Positions 25,755-34,729 of a DNA stretch of 64,000 nt are shown here, in pieces. A model generated the notes under the pieces. That model was not told the DNA's origin. It ran no database searches and was given only the letters and a program-made list of their open reading frames with translations. How positions within the stretch are numbered: the first letter of the stretch is position 1; every line of letters starts with the position of its first letter. Origin of the DNA: Streptomyces sp. NBC_00461. GTDB lineage: Bacteria; Actinomycetota; Actinomycetes; Streptomycetales; Streptomycetaceae. A program made the position numbers and the translations under genes. The DNA is taken from positions 10,201,001 to 10,265,000 of the forward strand of contig NZ_CP107902.1 in the NCBI RefSeq assembly GCF_036013935.1, given 5' to 3'.

Positions 25755-26339
25755 TCAACTGACCAACCCATCAAAGAGACACGCGCTAGTCCCACCCTCC
25801 TCCTGTGCGGTGCTGAGAGGGGGGTTTGCGCGGTCGAGGCGCTGCTGAAGGTCGTCAAGGGCGGCTCGGTACCACGGCGGATTAGTGGGCTCTCTCCAGC
25901 CGGTTGGTGGTGCGAAGCGCGGCGAGGGTTCCCACTGTGGGGGTTCTACGTGGCTGGTCTGCTGGGCTTCCTTGTGTGCCTTGCGCTCTCGTTCCTTCTT
26001 GCGGCGGTCGATCTCCTCGACAATCCAGTCCTCGTGCTTGTCCAGCAGGCTCCGGAGCTGCTCGCGCTCACGATCACGCTCGGCCTGTGAGCGCGAAAAC
26101 ACGATTTCGACGTTCTCGGAACTGGGCCTGGGCAACTTCCACTGACGCTCGCGCTTGCGTCGCCGCTCAGCCTCGTGGGCGAGCCACCATTCGATGTCCA
26201 CGGAGGGGAAAGAGTGATCGTCCGTTGGCGTCGCATCGACAATGAACGGCGTGCGGCTCCTCCAGTTCAAGGCTCGGTCGAGGGCTTTCGCCCAGTGGTC
26301 GTCATCGGTTCCGTGCTTTCGCTCGTCCTTGTCACCCAT
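25755..26339 (-). CDS. Hypothetical coiled-coil protein, C-terminus altered by IS
   Basis: About 194 residues, no family recognised. Rich in Lys, Arg and Glu with long charged helices (HEAERRRKRERQWKLP, QAERDREREQLRSLLDKHED, DRRKKERERKAHKEAQ), then a proline/tryptophan-rich part (PRFAPPTGWREPTNPPWYRA). The last residues (TSACLFDGLVS) are encoded by the inserted IS5-type element. Before insertion the frame would have run about 16 codons further and overlapped the integrase start. ATG 26339 has an AGGGA box. It may be an integrase accessory protein, judged only from position. Confidence 0.6.
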   Translation of the reverse strand: MGDKDERKHGTDDDHWAKALDRALNWRSRTPFIVDATPTDDHSFPSVDIEWWLAHEAERRRKRERQWKLPRPSSENVEIVFSRSQAERDREREQLRSLLDKHEDWIVEEIDRRKKERERKAHKEAQQTSHVEPPQWEPSPRFAPPTGWREPTNPPWYRAALDDLQQRLDRANPPLSTAQEEGGTSACLFDGLVS

Positions 26340-26455
26340 CGTCTGTTCCCTTGTCACCGTCACCAGCGTGCGCAGGTGTTTTGTGTAAAGACAAGGCTTT
26401 CATGGCGGTCTGGTCACGTTGGCCTGGGTGAGTAACTGATCGTTTCAGAATGAGG

Positions 26456-26500
26456 GACCGCCATCGTGGTCTTTGCTGGTCAGTGGGGCTGGTGTGATGT
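26456..26500. repeat. Left terminal inverted repeat, 45 bp
   Basis: Exact inverted copy of 28075-28119; begins GACCGCCATCGTGGTCTTTG and ends GGTGTGATGT. Much longer than the 10-30 bp usual for IS5 relatives. Confidence 0.9.
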
Positions 26501-26555
26501 TCGGGTGGGGTGCTCGTGCTGATCGGGAGCGTGATCGTTGACGCGTGATCGTCCG

Positions 26556-27389
26556 TCATCGCTGGACCTCGGTGTTCGCCAGGACGAGCAGGGCCCGCAG
26601 GAGGGTGGTCGCGTGCCGGGCGTTCATGCGGAGCTTGGTCAGGATCTGCCAGGTCTTGAGGTTGGCGACGCCGTGTTCGTTCGCGGCGCGTTCGCGGCTG
26701 ACCAGGCGGTTCGCCTCCTTCTCGGTGGCGGTGAGGCGGTGGTTGCGGGTTGCTTTGCGGCCGGTGATGATCACCGGGTCGTCGTCGGGCTTGTCGTCCA
26801 GACCGACGAAGCCGAGGTCGGCCAGGGCCCCGAGCCCGGCCTCCCGCAGATGCCCGGTGATCTTGTTGTGCCGGCAGGCGGTGATCTCGCTGGAGCCGCC
26901 GGGCCTGGCCGCGGATATCCAGATCAGGTTGCCCTTCTCATCGGTGAGCGCGAGAAACAGCAGGCCATGAGCCTTGCTCTTGCCGCTGTAGTTCTTCCGG
27001 TTGTCCCTCCCGGTGCGGCGTCGGGTGCGGATGAGGGTGCCGTCCAGCAGAACCACGACCCCGCCCAAGCGGGCGATCTTCCTCAGCGCTCGGTCCAGGC
27101 GCGGGGAGCGGGCGGCGAGGAGTCCGATCACTTCCTGGACCCAGCGGCGGATGGTGGAGGCGGACACGTCGTTGCCGCCGGCCATATCGGAAAGACGCTG
27201 GTCATGGCGGAGCGCGGCGAGCACGACGATCGCCTGGGTGCCGGGGCCGGCCTTGCGCCAGCGGGACCGCATCTGGCTGCGGCGGCGACGTATGAGACCG
27301 GCGACGAGGTCGATGGTCCGCTTCGACAGCGGGAGGCGGACCTGGTAGACAACATCGTGAGCGCCCTCGGCGGGCTGGTTTGTCTTCAC
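26556..27389 (-). CDS. IS5-type transposase (DDE_Tnp_4 class)
   Basis: 277 residues, complete. N-terminal HTH region (QAIVVLAALRHDQRLSDMAG, VSASTIRRWVQEVIGL). The DDE residues are D in VVLLDGTLIRTRRR, D in LGALADLGFVGLDD and E in NEHGVANLKTWQIL. The C-terminal tail LRMNARHATTLLRALLVLAN is repeated in a scar at 29444-29536, showing that a relative once lay there. GTG 27389 is the likely start. It can act on the 45-bp ends. Confidence 0.85.
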   Translation of the reverse strand: MKTNQPAEGAHDVVYQVRLPLSKRTIDLVAGLIRRRRSQMRSRWRKAGPGTQAIVVLAALRHDQRLSDMAGGNDVSASTIRRWVQEVIGLLAARSPRLDRALRKIARLGGVVVLLDGTLIRTRRRTGRDNRKNYSGKSKAHGLLFLALTDEKGNLIWISAARPGGSSEITACRHNKITGHLREAGLGALADLGFVGLDDKPDDDPVIITGRKATRNHRLTATEKEANRLVSRERAANEHGVANLKTWQILTKLRMNARHATTLLRALLVLANTEVQR

Positions 27390-27461
27390 ACACTCACCAA
27401 CTCCAGCCGGGGGCCCTCGTGTTACGGCGGGAACCGGCCGCTCCGCTGCCGTCCTCGCCCG

Positions 27462-27944
<483 letters not shown>

Positions 27945-28074
27945 GAGCATCCCTCCCGCCGCAGAACCTACGCAGCAGCCCAAGTGCCCCGTACGAGAAG
28001 GCCAGAGGCCGCCCGTGACGGATGATCACGTGCTACCGATCTCCACCCCGGCCAGCACGAGCACCCCTGCGAGA

Positions 28075-28119
28075 CATCACACCAGCCCCACTGACCAGCA
28101 AAGACCACGATGGCGGTCT
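28075..28119. repeat. Right terminal inverted repeat, 45 bp
   Basis: Exact inverted copy of 26456-26500, beyond the start of the passenger gene. It ends in GATGGCGGTC. Confidence 0.9.
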
Positions 28120-28417
28120 CTCAATGGACGTCCGTGGAGCCCCCAGGCCCCGGCAGCGGCGTTTGACGGCTTTGCTGCCGGGTCGGCTGCCGACGCTCAA
28201 GGGGCCTTCCCCATGGCGCCGACCTGTCCGTCCACACCCGAGCGCACCGCATGCGGGTCGGGTCAGGGAGGCGACTCCAGTCAGGTGAGAACCCTGTGCC
28301 GGAGGCGCCTCGCAGGCCAGGCGATGTGCGCCGGGGCAGTGCCGCGGGCACCTCGGCTGCTTCGGGGGTCGTCGAGACGGACCCGCCGTCGAGAATTCCC
28401 GACCTCGCCCTCTTCTC

Positions 28418-29305
28418 TCATGCGCTCTCTTCGCTGAGGCGGTCGACTGCCCACGGCAGGAGCTCCTTGGCCACCGCAAGGCTGAACGGCCTCACCAGCG
28501 AACGAAGTTCGGCGCAGGCGGCAGGACCGAGCGTGATGTAAGGGAGGGCGGCCAGCCTGTCGGTGGTGTGCTCGATCTCCGCCCTGCCATGCGTACCGTC
28601 CTCGGTCAAGGCCAGGTGGGGTCCGTCGTCGAGCCATCCACGCTCACGCAGGTTCTGCACGGCCTGTCCCCACTGCTCCGGCGTCCATGCCCGCGAGTCG
28701 CGCAGCACCCCTGCGTCGATGTCGCCTGTGGCAGCGTGCGTGACGAGAGCCTCGAGCCCGCTCAGTCCGGCAGTCAGTAGTGCCGCCACGTGACCGTCGC
28801 CACGGAACTCTCGCAACAGAGTCTGCGCGTGCCAGAGCACGAGGTGGGGTGCGCTCGGCCACGGCAGTGCGGCGTGCGCGGCGAAGAGGGGGCGGCCTTG
28901 TGGATGGCGCACGGTCACTTCAGCCGCGGTACGGGCTAATTCCGCCGCGCGGGCCAGCGCCGACGAGGAGACGTCCGCGCCGAGGATGCGGCGGAGCGTG
29001 GTATCGATCCCGGTAAGCCGGGCGGCGGCGAACCGCTGCGGCGTGGCGGCTTCCCACGCCGCGGGTATGGCTCGGCGCACCAGTTGGGGATTGAAGTTGT
29101 AGAACGTGGCGATGACCAGATCCGCCGGAGCGGCGCCGAGCGCGGCGGAGCGGGACGCGAAGTACCCCGTCCTGGCGTCCACGCCCAACTCGGCGTACTG
29201 GCCTGCGGCTTCGGGCGAGAAGTAGACAGCGCCGTGGTAGGGCTCGAGAGTTCTCCAGGTCTGGCGCGCGAAGGCCAGGCTGTCGCGGTCCGTGTTCTGC
29301 GTCAT
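28418..29305 (-). CDS. SCO6745/SalK-family protein
   Basis: 295 residues, start ATG with GGAGA seven bases upstream. Features of this actinobacterial family: YHGAVYFSPEAAGQYAELG at the N-terminus, YFASRSAALGAAPADLVIATF and the YNFNPQLVRRAIPAAW block, then a C-terminal winged-helix-like segment (AWTPEQWGQAVQNLRERGW, LALTEDGTHGRAEIE). Members occur beside antibiotic and TetR genes, but the biochemical role is not known to me. A 20-bp palindrome upstream suggests control by a TetR repressor. Confidence 0.7.
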   Translation of the reverse strand: MTQNTDRDSLAFARQTWRTLEPYHGAVYFSPEAAGQYAELGVDARTGYFASRSAALGAAPADLVIATFYNFNPQLVRRAIPAAWEAATPQRFAAARLTGIDTTLRRILGADVSSSALARAAELARTAAEVTVRHPQGRPLFAAHAALPWPSAPHLVLWHAQTLLREFRGDGHVAALLTAGLSGLEALVTHAATGDIDAGVLRDSRAWTPEQWGQAVQNLRERGWLDDGPHLALTEDGTHGRAEIEHTTDRLAALPYITLGPAACAELRSLVRPFSLAVAKELLPWAVDRLSEESA

Positions 29306-29381
29306 GAGGGGCTCTCCGTCCCGTGGCGGATGAAACGTTGCTGTTCATCGAGCACACGACGGCGCGTGGGGCACGCCCAAC

Positions 29382-29401
29382 CGTACCGTCTGGTCGGTAC
29401 G
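29382..29401. promoter_or_regulatory. TetR-type operator palindrome upstream of SalK-family gene
   Basis: CGTACCG - TCTGGT - CGGTACG is a perfect 7+7 inverted repeat resembling common TetR-family operators of actinobacteria. It lies about 77 bp upstream of the gene that starts at 29305. No TetR gene is adjacent, so its partner was lost or lies elsewhere. Confidence 0.6.
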
Positions 29402-29443
29402 TTATCGGAGAGCGGCTCCGGCGACTACTGCCCTGCAACCAGT

Positions 29444-29536
29444 TCTCTCCTGACCAAGGTGCGCATGCATCCGCGGCACACGACCGCGTTGGTGCGGGCC
29501 CTCCTGGTGCTGACGCACCACCAGGTGGCTCGGTGA
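29444..29536 (+). pseudogene. Scar of an IS5-type transposase C-terminus
   Basis: The frame reads LTKVRMHPRHTTALVRALLV then LTHHQVAR and stops. It matches the end of the transposase at 26556-27389 (LTKLRMNARHATTLLRALLV). Only the last 30 residues survive. It is joined directly to an IS110 fragment. Confidence 0.7.
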
Positions 29537-29742
29537 CCGATGATCTCCCCGCAATGACCGTGTTCTGCGGCATCGACTGGGCGGAGCGCCACCACGACGT
29601 CGCCCTCGTCGACGAAACCGGCACCCTGCTGGCCAAGGCTCGCATCAGCGACGATGCGGCCGGCTACAGCAAGCTCCTGGCCCTCCTCGCCGAGCACGGT
29701 GACAGCCCCGAAGATCCGATACCGGTGGCCATCGAGACCAGG
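29533..29742 (+). pseudogene. Truncated IS110-family transposase (N-terminal fragment)
   Basis: Starts VTDDLPAMTVFCGIDWAERH and continues HDVALVDETGTLLAKARISD, the RuvC-like DEDD N-terminus of IS110 transposases (first aspartate in GIDWA). It breaks after PVAIETR at about 29742, where the family should read on into its core, and sequence of a different gene and frame follows. Non-functional. The break point is one more rearrangement junction in this belt. Confidence 0.8.
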
Positions 29743-29743
29743 G

Positions 29744-30061
29744 CTGCGCGAGGTCAGCTACCACGGCTGGCAGAAGCCCGGCTGGTCCCAGCCGGGCCTG
29801 ACCCTCGCGTGGACGGATGGCGACGGCCCCGCTGCCCTCCGCCTTACCCTGCACGGTTCCGCGACCGACCCGCGTCAAGCCGCCAACGCCATCGCCGCTG
29901 CGGCCAGCGCCGACCGCCAGCGCCGAGGCGTCCCCATGCCGGCCTGGCCGGGCCCCACCGGCTTCCGCGTCACCGACTCAGGTCCCCAACAGGGCGGCAT
30001 CGCCGCGATCCCCTGCCCAACCCCCGCCACGCCCCCGAGCCCAGCCTCCACCCTTCAATGA
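29744..30061 (+). pseudogene. 3' fragment of an unidentified gene
   Basis: An open frame without its own start, directly after the IS110 break. It reads LREVSYHGWQKPGWSQPGLT, then LTLHGSATDPRQAANAIAAA and a proline-rich tail, and stops at 30061. Codon use is good (GC-rich third positions), which suggests a former gene. Its 5' part was lost in the event that truncated the IS110 copy. I do not recognise the family. Confidence 0.45.
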
Positions 30062-30073
30062 GAGGCGAAGCCT

Positions 30074-31237
30074 ATGCGTGCCAGATACCATTACGCCGCA
30101 CTGTTCGTGCTTCTCGCGGCATTTGTGGGCGGCTGCTTGACCAGCGCATCTGCGGGTCAGCCGAAGCCCGACTGCACTGGGAAACACAGCTTTATCGGCG
30201 TCCGCGGGTCAGGTGAGCATGCGGGGTTCGGTGACACAATCGGGGCAGTGAAGGATCGGCTTCAGCAGCCCGCCCCCGTCTTCACGGGCTTCGAAGCAAT
30301 CGACTACGTCGCCGTGGACGTGCTAGACCCCAGACTCTGGGGAATGTACGACGCTAGCTACCGTCAGGGAGTAGATCAGCTGACTAACGCGCTGTACTTG
30401 AAGAATCATCAATGTCAGAACAACACCTACGGCATCGCAGGATATTAACAGGGTGCCGACGTGGTCGCTGGGACCCTCAATAGTCTCTGGAAATCCAACT
30501 CGGCCCGGGACCGGCATATCGCCGACCAGATTGAGGCTGTAGCACTCTTGGGTGACCCCCGCTACAATTCCAAGGACACTTCTGTAGCAGCCGTAGCCCA
30601 CCAGCGCGGAATACCGATTCTGACCATTGTGCCGTCCGACCACGGTGGCGTCAGGCCGGTCTTTCCTGAGGCCTTGGCTGTCAAGGTGCGCTCCTGGTGC
30701 CTACCCAAAGACCTAGTTTGTGATCTTGACCCGGTCACGGTAATCGCATGTGCGAGGGGCTCTTCCTCGTGTGCAACGCGCCTCGCCACCCAAACTGCCC
30801 GTCATCTTTTTGCCTACAAGACCACCGACAATACGACCCGTGCTGCCGACTGGCTGGCGCACAAGGTGCGCAGCTCCATCGCACCATCGGAATCGACATC
30901 CCCTGTCCAGTCGGCACCTTCCGACTCCCCATACGTGGGTGACTGGCACGGAACGCTGCTGCAAGATAATAACCAGGTCTATACCATCGATGTCCATTAC
31001 ACCGGCGGACAGCTGGGAGAGAAGGTAGCCACCGTCAGCTACGCCACCCTTGGATGCAGCGGCCAGTGGCTCCTCGCTAAGGCTTCAGCCCGCGCAATTG
31101 TCGTACGTGAAGAGATCACCAAGAATTCCCACTGCATCCCAAAGGTAGACATCACATTGACACCCCTGGGTAAGGACACCCTGGATTACAATATCTCGAC
31201 GCCAAATAGTGTGACGGGGCAGTTGCACCGACGCTGA
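30074..31237 (+). pseudogene. Secreted cutinase-like esterase with stop codon at the catalytic serine
   Basis: One frame runs from ATG 30074 to 31237 with a single in-frame TAA at 30446-30448. N-terminal signal sequence with a lipobox-like AAFVGGCLTS, then a cutinase domain (HSFIGVRGSGEHAGFGDTIG). The nucleophile motif GYSQG appears as GY-stop-QGADVV, so one C-to-A change (TCA to TAA) would turn the serine into a stop. The aspartate region (WCLPKDLVCD) and histidine region (TARHLFAY) are intact, as is a C-terminal beta-rich domain (VGDWHGTLLQDNNQVYTID). Base composition is less GC-rich than neighbours, hinting at transfer. Two separate products are unlikely. Confidence 0.82.
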
Positions 31238-31256
31238 AATCGACATTCGCCGCCCA

Positions 31257-31300
31257 GGGCTGATGCGTTCTCAGTTGGCGAGATGAGCTGATCGCCTGCG
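31257..31300. repeat. Solo remnant of the ISAs1 left end
   Basis: GGGCTGATGCGTTCT followed by CAGTTGGCGAGATGAGCTGA and TCGCCTGCG repeats the left end of the ISAs1 element at 33381-33429, lacking 5 bp (GACCT). No transposase follows, so an earlier copy was deleted or this is a recombination scar. The two direct copies flank the epimerase/TetR pair. Confidence 0.8.
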
Positions 31301-31474
31301 TTCCCGCAGCCGCAGGCCGGCCTGGTAGTCCCGGCGCAGTACTGCACCGACCTCCCCTCAGAACCGTACTGGCCCTTCGTCCGTTCAAGTAAACCCTGTC
31401 AATTCCGTGTCCTCGCCACCACATGTCGTCCTTGTCGAGACCGACACCGCTTGGCGCGTCAACGCTCAGGTGCG

Positions 31475-32371
31475 TCAGGTGCGGAAGTAGGACCCGGCGT
31501 CCAGGTCCTGCATCAGGGTCGGCCCGCTTGGTGCCCAGCCGAGGAGTTCCTGCGTGCGCGTGCTCGAGGCGGGGATGTCCATGGCGAAGAAGCGGCCGAT
31601 CCAGCCGAAGTGCTTCTGTGCGTCCTGCGGTGCGATCGAGGTCACGGGAACGTCGAGTCCTCGTCCGATGGCCTCTGCGATCTCCCGTGTGGGGACTCCC
31701 TCCTCGCTCACCGCGTGCAGGAGCGTTCCCGCCGGGGCCTTCTCCAGTCCCAGGCGGGTGATCCGTGCGGCATCCGACCGGTGCACTGCCGGCCAGCGGT
31801 TCGTGCCATCGCCGACGTAGCCCGCGACCCCTTTCTTACGGGCGATGGCGACCAGGGTCGCGATGAGCCCGTGGTCGCCGTCGCCGTGCACGGTCGGGGC
31901 GAACCGCACGCTGACCGTGTTCACGCGGCGATCGACGTACTCCAGCGCGAGGTTCTCGCTGCCGCCTCGGGGGGACTCCAGGCCGTGGAACGGTGACCTG
32001 TCGTCCTCGGTCGCCAGCCGGCCCTGCGCCGGGCCGGCGACGCCGGACGCCAGCAGGAACGGACGGCCTGATCCGGTCAGGACGTCGCCGATCGCCTGCA
32101 CGGCGGCCCGTTCGGCCTGATTGGAGACGGCGGGGTTGTTGAAGTCGTGCTTGTTGGCGAGGTGGAGGACGGCGTCAGCGGTCGCGGCGCCCTCCCGGAT
32201 GCTGTCGAGGTCGTCGAGGTCGCCGCGGCGGACCTGGGCACCCTTCGCGTCGAGGGATGCGGCCGAGGTATCGGAGCGGGCGAGCCCGACGACCTCGTGG
32301 CCGGCGGCGAGCAGCTCGTCGACGGTGGCCGAACCGATCCACCCGGATGCTCCGGTGACGAAGACGCGCAT
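31475..32371 (-). CDS. NAD(P)-dependent epimerase/SDR family oxidoreductase
   Basis: 298 residues with an extended-SDR Rossmann fold. The dinucleotide motif is VTGASGWIGSATVDEL at residues 5-20, and VRRGDLDDLDSI and AVLHLANKHDF follow as expected. The catalytic Y-x3-K is not clear, so it belongs with atypical NmrA/YwnB-like SDRs that may be oxidoreductases or redox sensors. ATG 32371 has an AAGGAG box. Divergently transcribed from a TetR gene with a palindrome between, a typical repressor-target pair. Confidence 0.82.
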   Translation of the reverse strand: MRVFVTGASGWIGSATVDELLAAGHEVVGLARSDTSAASLDAKGAQVRRGDLDDLDSIREGAATADAVLHLANKHDFNNPAVSNQAERAAVQAIGDVLTGSGRPFLLASGVAGPAQGRLATEDDRSPFHGLESPRGGSENLALEYVDRRVNTVSVRFAPTVHGDGDHGLIATLVAIARKKGVAGYVGDGTNRWPAVHRSDAARITRLGLEKAPAGTLLHAVSEEGVPTREIAEAIGRGLDVPVTSIAPQDAQKHFGWIGRFFAMDIPASSTRTQELLGWAPSGPTLMQDLDAGSYFRT

Positions 32372-32423
32372 GTGAATGATCTCCTTCGATGCTCAAGCCT
32401 GGTGAACGAGGCAAGCGATGTCA

Positions 32424-32441
32424 GTTGCTGACGTCAGTAAC
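32424..32441. promoter_or_regulatory. TetR operator candidate between epimerase and TetR genes
   Basis: GTTGCTGACGTCAGTAAC is an 18-bp palindrome with one mismatched pair, centred in the 122-bp gap between the divergent genes. A related TGTCAGCTGCTGTCA lies about 20 bp further. A repressor bound here could control both genes. Confidence 0.65.
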
Positions 32442-32493
32442 TGTCGTCACTGTAGCTGCCATGTCAGCTGCTGTCATCACTAGAGTGGTGGGC

Positions 32494-33066
32494 ATGGTGC
32501 GATGGGAGCCCGGGGCGCGGGAACGACTACAGGCAGCGGCGATGGACCTCTACATCAGTCGCGGCTACGACAGGACGACCGCGGCCGACATCGCCCAGGC
32601 CGTCGGTCTCACGGAGCGGACGTTCTTCCGCCACTTCGCCGACAAGCGTGAGGTGCTTTTCAGCGGCCAGGAGCTGCTGGAGCAGGCGTTCCTGGACGGC
32701 GTGGCTGCGGCTGCGCCGGACGCGTCACCGCTCGAGATGGTCGAGTCCGCCCTGTCGGCCGCGGCGCCGTTCTTCTCGACCGAGCGCCGCGACCACTCCA
32801 GGCGGCGGCAGAGGATCATCTCCGAGAATCCCGCGCTGCAGGAACGGGAGTTGTTGAAGTTGGCTGGGCTGGCCACGGCGGTCGCTGCCGCCCTCCGATC
32901 GCGGGGGGTTCCCGAGGCGACGGCCACGCTCGCCGCGGAATCCGGGGTGACCGTGTTCGGCGTGGCCTTCGGGAAGTGGATCGCCGAGGGTGAGGAGCGG
33001 TCGTTCCTCGACATCGAGCGCGAGGTGTTGGGCGAGCTCGTGGCGATGGCCGCCGGTGCGACGTGA
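32494..33066 (+). CDS. TetR-family transcriptional regulator
   Basis: 190 residues from ATG 32494. The N-terminal HTH is standard: RERLQAAAMDLYISRGYDRT, TAADIAQAVGLTERTFFRHF, ADKREVLF. The C-terminal ligand domain is helical and unremarkable, with family end KWIAEGEERSFLDIEREVL. It probably represses itself and the divergent epimerase/SDR gene through the palindrome at 32424-32441, so an inducer related to that enzyme's substrate is likely. Confidence 0.85.
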   Translation: MVRWEPGARERLQAAAMDLYISRGYDRTTAADIAQAVGLTERTFFRHFADKREVLFSGQELLEQAFLDGVAAAAPDASPLEMVESALSAAAPFFSTERRDHSRRRQRIISENPALQERELLKLAGLATAVAAALRSRGVPEATATLAAESGVTVFGVAFGKWIAEGEERSFLDIEREVLGELVAMAAGAT

Positions 33067-33380
33067 TCAGCGTAGCGATGGATCAACCGGGTGAACTCCC
33101 GACGACGTCCTGGCCTCGCGGTAGTGATCAACTGCGTTCGGGCCTCGGCGCCGGCCCGGCATGTCGTGCGCGCTGTGGGCGAGAGGGATGGCGTCGACGA
33201 ACCGGCCGCCGAGCTGCTGGCGTCCGGCTGTCTGGCCAGCCTGCGGATGTGCGATGAGGTGAGCGCCGGCAGTGTGGCGTTCCCCTCGCAGTCCACCGGC
33301 ACCTTCGGGTTCCCCAGCACGAGGAGTGCCAGATCAGCGTGGCGACCTTGCGTGGCGCCGGCACTCAGGTCGGACGATCA
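33067..33380. other. Gap without a recognised gene
   Basis: About 310 bp between the TetR gene and the ISAs1 left end. Open frames exist on both strands but none shows a conserved motif, a good ribosome site or a clear start. It may be a degraded gene end. Confidence 0.4.
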
Positions 33381-34729
33381 GGGCTGATGCGTTCTGACCT
33401 CAGTTGGCGAGATGAGCTGATCGCCTGCGTACGCGCGGTCGCGTGGGAACGGTTCGCCCGGTTCGGCAACGAGAGACGCGACCCCCGATGATCAAGGTTG
33501 TTGAAGCCTTTGATCACGAACAGGGGTCGCGTTCGCGTGCCATCTTCCCTGATCGGTGTCCTGCAGCGCCACTGCGAGGACATCGACTCCGCCTGCCCGG
33601 ATCCGGAACTGACGCAGTTCGCTTCCCTGGCCCAGGTCTTGGACCGGATACCTGATCCCCGCCGGGTCCGGGGCCGCCGCTACCGCCTGGGCTCCCTGCT
33701 CGCGCTGTGTCTGGTCGCCGTCCTCGGCGGAGCCACGTCCCTGGCCGCCATCTCCCGCTTCGCCGCCGATGCCGACTCCGACCTGCGCGAACAACTCGGA
33801 CTGACCTCCTGCACGCCGAACGCCTCCACGCTGGGACGACTCCTGTCCCGCCTGGACGGCGATGCCCTGGACGACACCGCGGGCGTCTGGCTCGCCCGGT
33901 ACGCCGCCGACCCGGTCGACGAACCCGGCGACAGGCTGGTCGGCCTGGCCGTCGACGGCAAGACCGTGCGAGGATCCCGCACCGACAGCAGCGCCGTCCA
34001 CCTGCTCGCTGCCGCGCTGCACTCCTGCCAGACCGTGATCGCCCAGCGCCAGGTCGCCGCGAAGAGCAACGAAATCCCTGCTTTCGCCCCGCTGTTGGAC
34101 CGGATCGACCTGCGCGGCGTCGTCGTCACCGCCGACGCGATGCACACCCAGCGCGCCCACGCCGAGCACGTCATCACCGCTGGCGGCCACTACCTCCTGG
34201 TCGTCAAAGGGAACCAGAAGAAGCTGCGTCGGCAACTGCGGCGCCTGCCCTGGCGGGAAATCCCTCTGCAGGCCCGCACCACTGGGGCGGGGCACGGCCG
34301 CCGAGAGGTCCGCCGCCTGAGGGTCTGCACCGTCCAGCCGGGCCTGCTCTTCCCCCACGCCGTCCAGGCCATGGAGATCAAACGCCGCCGCACCCACCGC
34401 AAGACCGGCAAGGTCGAGACGAAGACCGTCTACGCGGTCACCAGCCTGCCGCCTGAGCAGGCCAGTCCGTCACAACTCGCCGAACTCGTGCAGGACCACT
34501 GGTCAGTTGAGGCGCTGCACCACATCCGAGATGTCACCTACAGAGAGGACGCCTCGCGAGTACGAACCGGCACCGCACCCCGCGCCATGGCCACCCTGCG
34601 CAACCTCGCCATCGGACTTATGCGCCAAGCAGGTTGGACCAACATCGCCGCGGCAGCCGATCACTACCGGTCACGCCCCCAGCATGCGATCGCCCTGCTC
34701 TGGCTCACAGTCTGAGAACGCATCACCCC
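33381..34729 (+). mobile_element. ISAs1-family insertion sequence
   Basis: About 1.35 kb. Left end GGGCTGATGCGTTCTGA at 33381 and right end, read inward, GGGGTGATGCGTTCTCA: 17 bp with two mismatches. One transposase gene inside. The right end lies in the 3' end of the SpdB-like gene, whose stop codon is now the TGA of the IS end. No direct target repeat is visible, and the left end is duplicated at 31257. Confidence 0.82.
33537..34715 (+). CDS. ISAs1-family transposase
   Basis: About 392 residues, normal for the family. N-terminal DDE_Tnp_1-associated region ([36 protein letters not shown]), catalytic D in [18 protein letters not shown], the second in [28 protein letters not shown], and the final glutamate in [23 protein letters not shown] 33537 is preferred to the upstream TTG at 33498. 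Intact. Confidence 0.86.
   Translation: MPSSLIGVLQRHCEDIDSACPDPELTQFASLAQVLDRIPDPRRVRGRRYRLGSLLALCLVAVLGGATSLAAISRFAADADSDLREQLGLTSCTPNASTLGRLLSRLDGDALDDTAGVWLARYAADPVDEPGDRLVGLAVDGKTVRGSRTDSSAVHLLAAALHSCQTVIAQRQVAAKSNEIPAFAPLLDRIDLRGVVVTADAMHTQRAHAEHVITAGGHYLLVVKGNQKKLRRQLRRLPWREIPLQARTTGAGHGRREVRRLRVCTVQPGLLFPHAVQAMEIKRRRTHRKTGKVETKTVYAVTSLPPEQASPSQLAELVQDHWSVEALHHIRDVTYREDASRVRTGTAPRAMATLRNLAIGLMRQAGWTNIAAAADHYRSRPQHAIALLWLTV

Larger units (their letters stand above)
24874..25785 (-). mobile_element. IS5-family element (IS427-like) flanked by CTAG
   Basis: A 912-bp element. Short inverted repeats TGTCTCTTTG lie near both ends, and a CTAG sequence sits directly outside each side (24870-24873 and 25786-25789), which fits a 4-bp target duplication. 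It holds two reading frames joined by a probable -1 frameshift. It inserted at the junction between a small upstream gene and the integrase, changing the end of the first and removing the start of the second. Confidence 0.83.

Noticed and set aside
29323..30216. A long open frame crossing the IS110 fragment and beyond
   Set aside because: Only the part to about 29742 matches IS110; beyond that the frame is proline/arginine-rich and antisense or out of frame to better candidates.
30446..30448. Recoding (readthrough) of the TAA in the cutinase-like gene
   Set aside because: No known recoding signal for TAA is evident, and a simple nonsense mutation or read error is more likely; kept only as a test in the findings.
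33091..33387. Possible small plus-strand gene after tetR
   Set aside because: No motif, poor start, and the sequence runs into the ISAs1 end.
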